Made by a program: the position numbers and the translations under genes
Source: Klebsiella sp. BIGb0138
Lineage (GTDB): Bacteria; Pseudomonadota; Gammaproteobacteria; Enterobacterales; Enterobacteriaceae
Length of the DNA: 64,000 nt
Assembly: GCF_004342285.1 (NCBI RefSeq)
Contig: NZ_SMCV01000012.1
Coordinates: 1-64,000, forward strand
Reading direction: 5' to 3'
Part shown: in pieces, positions 9,126 through 16,468 of the stretch
How positions within the stretch are numbered: position 1 is the first letter of the stretch
How the letters are laid out: the number at the start of each line of letters is the position of its first letter
The notes under the pieces: generated by a model
Seen by the model: only the letters and a program-made list of their open reading frames with translations
Told to the model about the DNA's origin: nothing
Databases searched by the model: none

Positions 9126-10109
9126 GTGGACGCCATTAAGGGAGCGGAATTGAACGTAGCGGATGCCGTTTTTGCATGGCAATTCGACGGGCAGGGCGGC
9201 GTGAAGCCGCTGACCGACAGCGACACTATCGATAAGGATCACCCTTGCTGGTTGCATCTGAACTACACCCATGCCGATAGCGCCGAATGGCTGGCATCGA
9301 CGCCGCTGTTGCCCAATAGCGTGCGCGATGCCTTAGCGGGGGAGAGTACCCGGCCGCGGGTGACGCGCATCGGCGACGGGACGTTAATTACGTTGCGCTG
9401 TATCAACGGCAGTACCGATGAACGCCCGGATCAGCTGGTGGCCATGCGCCTGTATATGGATGCGCGTTTAATTGTCTCCACCCGGCAGCGGCGGGTGCTG
9501 GCGCTGGACGATGTCCTCGGCGATCTGCGGGAAGGCACCGGGCCGACGGACTGCGGCGGCTGGCTGGTGGATATCTGCGATGCGCTGACCGATCACGCCA
9601 GCGAATTTATCGAGCAGCTACACGACCGGATTATCGACCTCGAAGACAATTTGCTGGATCAGCAGGTGCCGCCGCGCGGTTTCCTGGCGCTGCTGCGTAA
9701 ACAGCTGATTGTGATGCGTCGCTATATGTCCCCGCAGCGCGATGTGTACTCGCGCCTGGCCAGTGAACGCCTGCCGTGGATGAATGACGATCATCGTCGG
9801 CGCATGCAGGATATTGCCGACCGGCTGGGGCGCGGCCTCGATGAGATTGATAGCTGTATTTCCCGCACGGCGATCATGAGCGATGAAATCGCGCAGATTA
9901 TGCAGGAGGGGCTATCGCGGCGAACCTATACTATGTCCCTGATGGCGATGGTTTTTCTGCCCAGCACCTTTTTAACCGGCCTGTTTGGCGTCAACCTTGG
10001 CGGCATTCCCGGCAATGCGTGGCATTTAGGTTTTTCCATCTTTTGCATAATGTTAGTTGTTCTCATTGGTGGTGTTGCATGGTGGTTACACCGTAGTAAA
10101 TGGCTGTAA
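9126..10109 (+). CDS. zntB: Zinc transporter ZntB (CorA family)
   Basis: ZntB is an inner-membrane pentamer of the CorA metal-transporter family that moves zinc. The 327-residue product equals the E. coli length when started at the GTG at 9126, which follows GGAGG. It has a large cytoplasmic funnel domain ([21 protein letters not shown] and the long helix [19 protein letters not shown]). Two C-terminal membrane helices follow, with the GVNLGG form of the CorA GxN selectivity motif between them. It stands alone, followed by the fnrS sRNA gene. Confidence 0.95.
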   Translation: MDAIKGAELNVADAVFAWQFDGQGGVKPLTDSDTIDKDHPCWLHLNYTHADSAEWLASTPLLPNSVRDALAGESTRPRVTRIGDGTLITLRCINGSTDERPDQLVAMRLYMDARLIVSTRQRRVLALDDVLGDLREGTGPTDCGGWLVDICDALTDHASEFIEQLHDRIIDLEDNLLDQQVPPRGFLALLRKQLIVMRRYMSPQRDVYSRLASERLPWMNDDHRRRMQDIADRLGRGLDEIDSCISRTAIMSDEIAQIMQEGLSRRTYTMSLMAMVFLPSTFLTGLFGVNLGGIPGNAWHLGFSIFCIMLVVLIGGVAWWLHRSKWL

Positions 10110-10155
10110 ATAATCGCCTTTTATCGGCGTTCGGATGGGGAAAATCCGGCAATGT

Positions 10156-10169
10156 TTGAGCGAAATCAA
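10156..10169 (+). promoter_or_regulatory. FNR box controlling fnrS
   Basis: TTGAG-CGAA-ATCAA matches the FNR consensus TTGAT-N4-ATCAA with one change. Its centre is about 42 bp upstream of the expected fnrS start at 10205, the usual distance for activation by FNR. Confidence 0.85.
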
Positions 10170-10204
10170 TAAACCCTCTCCCCGTTCGGGGCAATATCTC
10201 TCTC

Positions 10205-10327
10205 GCAGGTGAATGCAACGTCAAGCGATGGGCGTTGCGCTCCATATTGTCTTACTTCCTTTTTTTGAATTACTGCATAGCACAATTGATTCGTACGACG
10301 CCGACTTGATTAAGTCGGCTTTTTTTT
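10205..10327 (+). ncRNA. fnrS: FnrS small RNA
   Basis: FnrS is an Hfq-dependent small RNA induced by FNR and ArcA without oxygen; it represses genes of aerobic metabolism. Recognition rests on position between zntB and dbpA and near identity to the E. coli RNA as I remember it. The RNA begins GCAGGTGAATGC, contains the seed-like GGCGTTGCGCTCC, and ends in the hairpin GCCGACTT-gatt-AAGTCGGC followed by eight T (10298-10327). The coordinates come from that match. Confidence 0.93.
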
Positions 10328-10389
10328 GCTCTCTGCTCGCCAGCTTCTACGCTTAACAGATGCACCCGCTCATAACCGGGAGAGTCAAC

Positions 10390-10575
10390 ATGCGATATCA
10401 GCCCTTAACGTCAATACCCATCTCACCTGAACCTAACGAGCCGACGCCGGTGCCCGATCCGCGTCCGCGCCCACACCCGTTGCCGGACCCGCCGGCGGAT
10501 GATGAACCGATTAAATTGTCGCATCAGAGGCGCAGATCTGCGAGGATACGCGCCTGCCAACCGTGCGCCCTTTAA
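10390..10575 (+). CDS. Proline-rich small protein, unknown function
   Basis: This 61-residue reading frame starts with ATG nine bases after GGGAG, a good ribosome binding site. Residues 5-37 are dominated by Pro, Asp, Glu and Arg (TPVPDPRPRPHPLPDP). The tail is basic and Cys-containing. No domain or membrane segment is visible. It lies between fnrS and dbpA and ends 14 bp before the dbpA start, so it may be a leader or translationally coupled partner of dbpA. It may be a real gene or a chance frame. Confidence 0.45.
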   Translation: MRYQPLTSIPISPEPNEPTPVPDPRPRPHPLPDPPADDEPIKLSHQRRRSARIRACQPCAL

Positions 10576-10589
10576 TTCGAGAAAAAATT

Positions 10590-11963
10590 GTGACCGCTTT
10601 TTCAACCCTGAACGTTTTGCCCGCCGCCCAGCTCGCTAACCTGAATGAGCTGGGTTATCTCACGATGACCCCTGTCCAGGCAGCCGCCTTGCCCGCCATT
10701 CTGGCCGGTAAGGATGTGCGCGTGCAGGCAAAAACCGGCAGCGGTAAAACGGCGGCGTTTGGCCTGGGGTTGCTTCAGCAGATTGATGCGACCCTGTTCC
10801 AGACGCAATCCCTGGTACTGTGCCCGACCCGTGAGCTGGCGGATCAGGTTGCTGGCGAACTGCGTCGCCTGGCGCGTTTTTTGCCGAACACAAAAATTCT
10901 GACGCTGTGCGGCGGGCAGCCATTCGGCGCTCAGCGTGATTCGCTGCAGCATGCGCCGCATATTATTGTCGCCACGCCGGGCCGTTTGCTCGATCACCTG
11001 CAGAAAGGCACCGTGTCGTTAGATGCCCTGCAGACGCTGGTGATGGACGAGGCCGACCGGATGCTGGATATGGGCTTCAGCGAGGCCATTGATGAGGTGA
11101 TCCGCTTTGCCCCGTCCAGTCGTCAGACGCTGCTGTTTTCCGCCACCTGGCCGGAAGCCATCGCCGCAATCAGCGGGCGGGTGCAGAATGACCCGCAGAC
11201 GATTGAAATCGATGCCGTAGATGCGCTGCCGGCGATTGAGCAGCAGTTCTTCGAAACCTCTCAGCGCGGGAAGATCCCGCTGCTGCAAAAATTGCTCAGC
11301 CAGCATCAGCCGGCCTCCTGCGTGGTGTTCTGTAACACCAAAAAAGATTGCCAGGCGGTGTGCGATTCGCTGAACGCTTCAGGGCAGAGCGCGCTGTCGC
11401 TGCATGGCGATCTTGAACAACGCGATCGCGATCAGACGCTGGTGCGTTTTGCCAACGGCAGCTCGCGCGTTCTGGTGGCAACCGACGTTGCCGCGCGCGG
11501 TCTGGATATTAAATCGCTGGAGCTGGTGGTTAACTATGAGCTGGCGTGGGATCCGGAAGTTCACGTGCATCGTATCGGACGTACCGCCCGCGCCGGGGAG
11601 AGCGGTCTGGCTATTAGCCTGTGCGCGCCGGAAGAGGCGCAGCGCGCCAATATTCTTGCGGAAATGCTGCAGCTGAAGCTGAACTGGATGGCGGCGCCGG
11701 CAAACGGCGCCATCACGCCGCTTCACGCGGAAATGGCGACGCTGTGCATCGATGGCGGCAAGAAGGCTAAAATGCGCGCCGGCGATGTGCTTGGTGCCCT
11801 GACCGGCGATATGGGTTTTGACGGCGCGGACATCGGCAAGATTAACGTCCATCCGGCCCACGTCTATGTCGCTATACGTCAGGGCGTAGCGCAGAAAGCC
11901 TATAAGCAGTTACAGAACGGTAAAATCAAAGGCAAAAATTGCCGCGTCCGCCTGCTGAAATAG
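10590..11963 (+). CDS. dbpA: ATP-dependent RNA helicase DbpA
   Basis: DbpA is the DEAD-box helicase that helps assemble the 50S ribosomal subunit and is stimulated by hairpin 92 of 23S rRNA. All motifs are visible: Q motif, AKTGSGKT (Walker A), PTRELA, TPGRLLDH, DEAD, SAT, VATDVAARGLDI and HRIGRTARAG. A C-terminal RNA-binding domain (GALTGDMGFDGADIGKI) confers rRNA specificity. Started at the GTG at 10590 it is 457 residues, the E. coli length. It converges on ttcA across a shared palindrome. Confidence 0.96.
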   Translation: MTAFSTLNVLPAAQLANLNELGYLTMTPVQAAALPAILAGKDVRVQAKTGSGKTAAFGLGLLQQIDATLFQTQSLVLCPTRELADQVAGELRRLARFLPNTKILTLCGGQPFGAQRDSLQHAPHIIVATPGRLLDHLQKGTVSLDALQTLVMDEADRMLDMGFSEAIDEVIRFAPSSRQTLLFSATWPEAIAAISGRVQNDPQTIEIDAVDALPAIEQQFFETSQRGKIPLLQKLLSQHQPASCVVFCNTKKDCQAVCDSLNASGQSALSLHGDLEQRDRDQTLVRFANGSSRVLVATDVAARGLDIKSLELVVNYELAWDPEVHVHRIGRTARAGESGLAISLCAPEEAQRANILAEMLQLKLNWMAAPANGAITPLHAEMATLCIDGGKKAKMRAGDVLGALTGDMGFDGADIGKINVHPAHVYVAIRQGVAQKAYKQLQNGKIKGKNCRVRLLK

Positions 11964-11973
11964 AGCCTTAAAA

Positions 11974-12001
11974 GGCGTCCCGGAGCGCGCTCCGGGACGC
12001 C
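11974..12001. terminator. Terminator between dbpA and ttcA
   Basis: A perfect 28-bp palindrome (half-site GGCGTCCCGGAGCG) lies between the convergent stops. On the minus strand it is followed by TTTT, so it is a good terminator for ttcA and may also stop dbpA transcripts. Confidence 0.75.
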
Positions 12002-12007
12002 GGGGGT

Positions 12008-12943
12008 TTACTTCACTTCCACCACGTTCAGGCGCAGTTCATCCAGCGGTGTGCTCTCATCTTCCGGCTGCCAGCCCGCAGGCTGTAGCGGGATCTCTTC
12101 ACGGTCAAATGCCAGATCGCCACCGTCAACCACTTCAGAGTGGTGGTTAATGCCTTTAAAGTCGAACAGATTAACGTCGCTAAGATGGGATGGCACCACG
12201 TTCTGCATGGCGCTGAACATGGTTTCGATGCGGCCGGGGTAACGTTTATCCCAGTCGCGCAGCATGTCGGCAATCACCTGGCGTTGCAGGTTAGGCTGTG
12301 AACCGCAGAGGTTGCATGGAATGATCGGGAAACCTTTGGCCTGCGAAAAGCGCTCGATGTCTTTTTCACGGCAGTAGGCCAGCGGACGAATCACGATATG
12401 CTTGCCGTCATCGCTCATCAGTTTCGGCGGCATGCCTTTCATTTTTCCGCCGTAGAACATGTTCAGGAACAGCGTTTGTAAAATGTCGTCACGGTGGTGG
12501 CCGAGAGCAATTTTGGTTGCCCCTAACTCGCTCGCGGTGCGATAGAGGATGCCGCGGCGCAGACGTGAGCAGAGTGAGCAGGTGGTTTTGCCTTCTGGGA
12601 TCTTCTCTTTCACAATACCGTAGGTATTTTCTTCGACAATTTTATACTCGACGCCGAGCTGCTGCAGATATTCCGGCAGAATGTGCTCAGGAAAACCCGG
12701 CTGTTTCTGGTCGAGGTTAACCGCCACCAGCGAGAACGAAATCGGCGCGCTTTTCTGCAGATTGCGCAGGATTTCCAGCATGGTGTAGCTGTCTTTACCG
12801 CCGGAAAGGCAAACCATAATCCGGTCGCCTTCTTCAATCATGTTGAAGTCGGCAATTGCTTCTCCGACGTTACGACGCAGGCGTTTTTGCAATTTATCGA
12901 GGTTATATTTCTCTTTTTTAGTAAGCTCTTGATTTTCTTGCAT
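12008..12943 (-). CDS. ttcA: tRNA 2-thiocytidine(32) synthetase TtcA
   Basis: TtcA makes 2-thiocytidine at position 32 of certain tRNAs, using ATP and an iron-sulfur cluster. The 311-residue product has the PP-loop SGGKDS at 47-52, the cysteine pair C122/C125 (CSLC), and C210/C213 (CNLC), one of which completes the cluster. Length equals that of E. coli. The ATG at 12943 is chosen over one three codons earlier because it matches the known start MQEN. The prophage begins just upstream; the first codons are intact, so the integrated phage supplies or preserves a working 5' end. Its native promoter is probably displaced. Confidence 0.95.
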   Translation of the reverse strand: MQENQELTKKEKYNLDKLQKRLRRNVGEAIADFNMIEEGDRIMVCLSGGKDSYTMLEILRNLQKSAPISFSLVAVNLDQKQPGFPEHILPEYLQQLGVEYKIVEENTYGIVKEKIPEGKTTCSLCSRLRRGILYRTASELGATKIALGHHRDDILQTLFLNMFYGGKMKGMPPKLMSDDGKHIVIRPLAYCREKDIERFSQAKGFPIIPCNLCGSQPNLQRQVIADMLRDWDKRYPGRIETMFSAMQNVVPSHLSDVNLFDFKGINHHSEVVDGGDLAFDREEIPLQPAGWQPEDESTPLDELRLNVVEVK

Positions 12944-12990
12944 TATTAACATTCTCTAAATCTTAAAGGGGCATATAGGGGGCAAAATGT
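12893..12990. other. Left attachment region of the prophage (attL, approximate)
   Basis: A Rac-type integrase ends at 12992, 48 bp from the ttcA start, so the left junction lies here. In Rac the recombination core covers ttcA codons about 8-16; the same codons here (KKEKYNLDK) are at 12896-12922. The exact core needs the right end of the prophage, outside this window. Confidence 0.65.
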
Positions 12991-12991
12991 T

Positions 12992-14230
12992 TTAAAGCCC
13001 AAGCCGGGAGTTCAACATAGAAACCTGGTCGCCGTTCATCTCTTCTATCCATGTACTATAAACGTCGTACACCATTTGCGCGTTTTCATGCCCCATCTGA
13101 TTGGCTATAAAAGACGGGTTTGCGCCAGCCGTCAGGAGCCAGCAGGCAAAAGTATGCCGCGTATGGTACGGATTCCTGCGGCGAATGCCAGCGCGTTTTA
13201 CTGCAGCTTCCCATCTGCTGCCTATGCTACTGTGCGAGTAGCAGGGTTTTTGCTCGCCTTTCCTTCTCCGCGGCATGAAAACGAATCGCAATTCCTGTTC
13301 CTCGCTTGAACCATATTCCCTGTGGTGAAACGTAATAGTGGATACCGGATGACCAGCCGTCAGTTCATGCTGCGCTTTCAGCGCGTCCAGCGCAGGGCCG
13401 AGCAGTTGAATCGTCCGGTTTCCTGCTGCTGTTTTTGGTGGGCCGAACATGCCGTTCGCTGTCAGATTCCGTCTAACGTGTATCACGCCCTTATCCAGAT
13501 CGACATCCTCCCATGCCAGTGCCGCCAGCTCACCATGCCGCACACCAGAATAGACGGCGAATTTCCACATATTCTGGCTTTGACCACGTTCACTGGCCAT
13601 GAGGGTTGCAAACTCTTCTCTTGTGAGTGGATCCGGCTTAACCCTGGTTTTGCGCAGGCTTTTTACGCCCTCAAACGGTTTATGCTGGATAAAACCGGAT
13701 ATATACGCAAAACTCAAAATAGAACACAGCAAAGAAACATAATTATTGACAGTTGAAACCGTTCTGCCATTTTTATTTTTACGTTTGTTTTTTGAATAAA
13801 AAGTTTCTCCAGTGAGTAATTCATTTCTACAATTAAGTATGTCGCTGTATCCTATAACGTTAAGCATAGTATTTCCGTTCATAATTTTTATTAGCGTATC
13901 AACCTGGGATTTTGTTTTCTTTAAGGTATTGGCGCTGATTTCAGTTTCTTTAAGTTTTAGCCATAGTTCGCACAGTTCAAAAAATGTGCTCACCTGTAGA
14001 GTAGTGTTTATCGCTGCCGCCTTTTTGGATGACGGGAATCGACGACCGTAATCAAACTCTCCCATGCTTATTTCGCTGGTAATTACCGCTCTTAAATTAC
14101 CAGCTTTTTTAATATTGGCGGGGCTTACAATCCACCCCTTTAACACCTCGCGGCAGCGCTTACCTTTATACATAAACCAGACGCATATTCTGTTACCACG
14201 AATCTCTACGCCTGTAGGAAGTGTTGCCAT
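12992..14230 (-). CDS. Prophage integrase, tyrosine recombinase (Rac IntR type)
   Basis: This 412-residue recombinase inserts and excises the prophage at the ttcA site. The catalytic set is visible: R231 (SGVRHGEL), H356 and R358 in HTRHTF, H381 in MGHENAQ, and Tyr388 or Tyr391 as nucleophile. The N-terminal arm-binding domain starts LPTGVEIRG, and much of the sequence matches Rac IntR, including RRRNPYHTRHTFACWLLTAGANP. It is last in the leftward operon, two bases after xis. The N-terminal half is visibly more AT-rich than the host. Confidence 0.95.
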   Translation of the reverse strand: MATLPTGVEIRGNRICVWFMYKGKRCREVLKGWIVSPANIKKAGNLRAVITSEISMGEFDYGRRFPSSKKAAAINTTLQVSTFFELCELWLKLKETEISANTLKKTKSQVDTLIKIMNGNTMLNVIGYSDILNCRNELLTGETFYSKNKRKNKNGRTVSTVNNYVSLLCSILSFAYISGFIQHKPFEGVKSLRKTRVKPDPLTREEFATLMASERGQSQNMWKFAVYSGVRHGELAALAWEDVDLDKGVIHVRRNLTANGMFGPPKTAAGNRTIQLLGPALDALKAQHELTAGHPVSTITFHHREYGSSEEQELRFVFMPRRRKGEQKPCYSHSSIGSRWEAAVKRAGIRRRNPYHTRHTFACWLLTAGANPSFIANQMGHENAQMVYDVYSTWIEEMNGDQVSMLNSRLGL

Positions 14231-14231
14231 T

Positions 14232-14748
<517 letters not shown>

Positions 14749-14755
14749 GCTCACC

Positions 14756-15064
14756 TCACACAAAAACGTCGACAGGGTCACCGGCGGCGCGTGCGTTATC
14801 ATTCGCTTCACGACGGAGTCCCAGCACATAGCCAACCGGATCCCAACTGGAAAGAATGGCGTTGAGCTCTTTCTGGCTATGCCAGGAAGTCAGACGTTTT
14901 TTCAGCTCAGTGGCGCAAGCGCGCACATTCGCCCGAGTGGGGCCGGCCATCTTCATGCACAAGCACAAAGTCAGAAGCAGATCCGAATATTCGTCGGCGG
15001 CAGCGCGCAATGCGACCGGGTCAATGCTGGCCTCGAGTTCAGGTAAACGGTGTTTAAGGCTCAT
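14756..15064 (-). CDS. Prophage hypothetical protein
   Basis: The 102-residue, mainly helical protein (ALRAAADEYSDLLLTLCLCMKMAG, ACATELKKRLTSWHSQKELNAIL) has no recognised domain and no signal peptide. It sits in the tight leftward operon, 12 bp after the upstream gene. Confidence 0.7.
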   Translation of the reverse strand: MSLKHRLPELEASIDPVALRAAADEYSDLLLTLCLCMKMAGPTRANVRACATELKKRLTSWHSQKELNAILSSWDPVGYVLGLRREANDNARAAGDPVDVFV

Positions 15065-15076
15065 GCTGCACCGCCT

Positions 15077-15334
15077 TTACGTCGCATACGCGTCGTACCA
15101 TGCTGAGAACTCTGGAGACCAGTCATGCCTATCACCTACATCAGCGAAAAAATCATGCATTGCGTTGTTGTAGGCCATGTTTTCAACCATGCTGGCGGCC
15201 GTGGTCAGAGCCGCTTCCCGGATATACCCGCGCAGGTCACGCTTGCGCCAGTACGGGCTATATTTCGAATCGCAGCGACCTTTGAATTCAACTTCCCAGC
15301 GGCGGATACAACGTGCATTTAATGATTTGCTCAT
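15077..15334 (-). CDS. Prophage hypothetical protein
   Basis: The 85-residue protein has a basic, aromatic N-terminus (RRWEVEFKGRCDSKYSPYWRKRDLRGYIREA) and an acidic aromatic tail (HDWSPEFSAWYDAY). It might bind nucleic acid. No family is recognised. It follows recT in the same direction. Confidence 0.65.
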   Translation of the reverse strand: MSKSLNARCIRRWEVEFKGRCDSKYSPYWRKRDLRGYIREAALTTAASMVENMAYNNAMHDFFADVGDRHDWSPEFSAWYDAYAT

Positions 15335-15343
15335 AGCATTACC

Positions 15344-15361
15344 GGGAGGGCGAACCCTCCC
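15344..15361. repeat. Perfect hairpin GGGAGGG-cgaa-CCCTCCC
   Basis: A 7-bp stem with a GNRA-like tetraloop lies between recT and the next gene. No T-run follows, so it is more likely a 3' mRNA stability element or attenuator than a full terminator. Confidence 0.5.
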
Positions 15362-15368
15362 GCCTCCC

Positions 15369-16457
15369 TTAGCTCACGTATTCCGGTTTCATGTCGTCCA
15401 GGGTGATGCGGAACTGGTCGTACAGTTCATCGCCCAGGTAACGTTTGGCGGTATTGAGAACACCTTCGGCTTTAGCAAACAATTCTGCGGCTTCCGGATC
15501 GCCAGGACTTGGCAGTGAATTGATAGCCGCTTCCACCCGGTTACGGTGATCAGCCAGGTGATATTGACGAACGGCTTTATTTTTCAGTTCCGTGTATAGC
15601 GCGGTACCAAGTGTGGGTTTTTGGGTTTCGATGTCGCCACGGATTGCGCTTGCCTGGTCGACTGTCACAGCTTTTTCAATGCGGTCACGCAAATCGTCGG
15701 CTAACTGATCGATGTTTTTGGTTGATTCCTGTGCACTGGCTGATGTTCCCGCACTGCTGGCAATCTCATCAATGGTGACCCTTTCAACAGACGAGGGGTT
15801 GATCACCTTCTCCTCACGCTCATCAATTTCATCGGGGGTATAGACACCGAGGATCACATCTGGGCAGTACAACCGCGCCCAACGTTTAACGGCAAGATAG
15901 GCCAGCTGCTGACGCGGATCGGTTGCCCACAGCGTTGAGTTGCGTACCTGTGCCTGTGAAAGCATCAGGACCAGCTCGCGAGGTTCTGATTCTCCTTTGA
16001 GCGTTGCCCAGGCGCGGACGCCCACGCCAGCTTCATCTTTCAAATCCCAGCCTGGAGCGATGTATTTCTTGTTCTGGCTGCTTGTCTTCTCCACGAAGCG
16101 CCCAACGATATTTTCCCATGCACCAAACCATTCAAAATGGATCCGGTCTTTGGTTGGGGCCATGGTGTTAATTACCGCATTCACCAGTTGTGCCTCATAA
16201 CCAAGCACACCTGAGTTACCCACGATGAAGGTTTTCTGTGCCACTGCAAACGGATCCATACCCCAGCGCGCTGCCTGCATCACTACAGCCATGCACGCAT
16301 CTGGTTTACCGCGGTAATGCTCAGGGACGAAATTTCCACTGTTGGCCATTACTTCAGAAAGCGTGCGCAGGCGGTTGAACAATTCACCGTTCGTCAGAAT
16401 AGAAACGTTGTCGATCTTCTGGGTCTGGTTTTCAGTAGTTGCGACTAAATTGGACAT
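15369..16457 (-). CDS. recT: RecT-family single-strand annealing protein
   Basis: RecT-family proteins coat and anneal single-stranded DNA made by the RecE exonuclease. The 362-residue product has the RecT core: AVVMQAARWGMDPFAVAQKTF, VLGYEAQLVNAVI, GVRAWATLKG, DPRQQLAYLAVKRWARLYCPDVILG. A charged C-terminal extension follows from about residue 225. It is clearly different from the 269-residue E. coli Rac RecT, so this is family membership, not orthology. It follows recE by 11 bp, the usual nuclease-annealase pair. Confidence 0.85.
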   Translation of the reverse strand: MSNLVATTENQTQKIDNVSILTNGELFNRLRTLSEVMANSGNFVPEHYRGKPDACMAVVMQAARWGMDPFAVAQKTFIVGNSGVLGYEAQLVNAVINTMAPTKDRIHFEWFGAWENIVGRFVEKTSSQNKKYIAPGWDLKDEAGVGVRAWATLKGESEPRELVLMLSQAQVRNSTLWATDPRQQLAYLAVKRWARLYCPDVILGVYTPDEIDEREEKVINPSSVERVTIDEIASSAGTSASAQESTKNIDQLADDLRDRIEKAVTVDQASAIRGDIETQKPTLGTALYTELKNKAVRQYHLADHRNRVEAAINSLPSPGDPEAAELFAKAEGVLNTAKRYLGDELYDQFRITLDDMKPEYVS

Positions 16458-16468
16458 TGTTATTCCCC

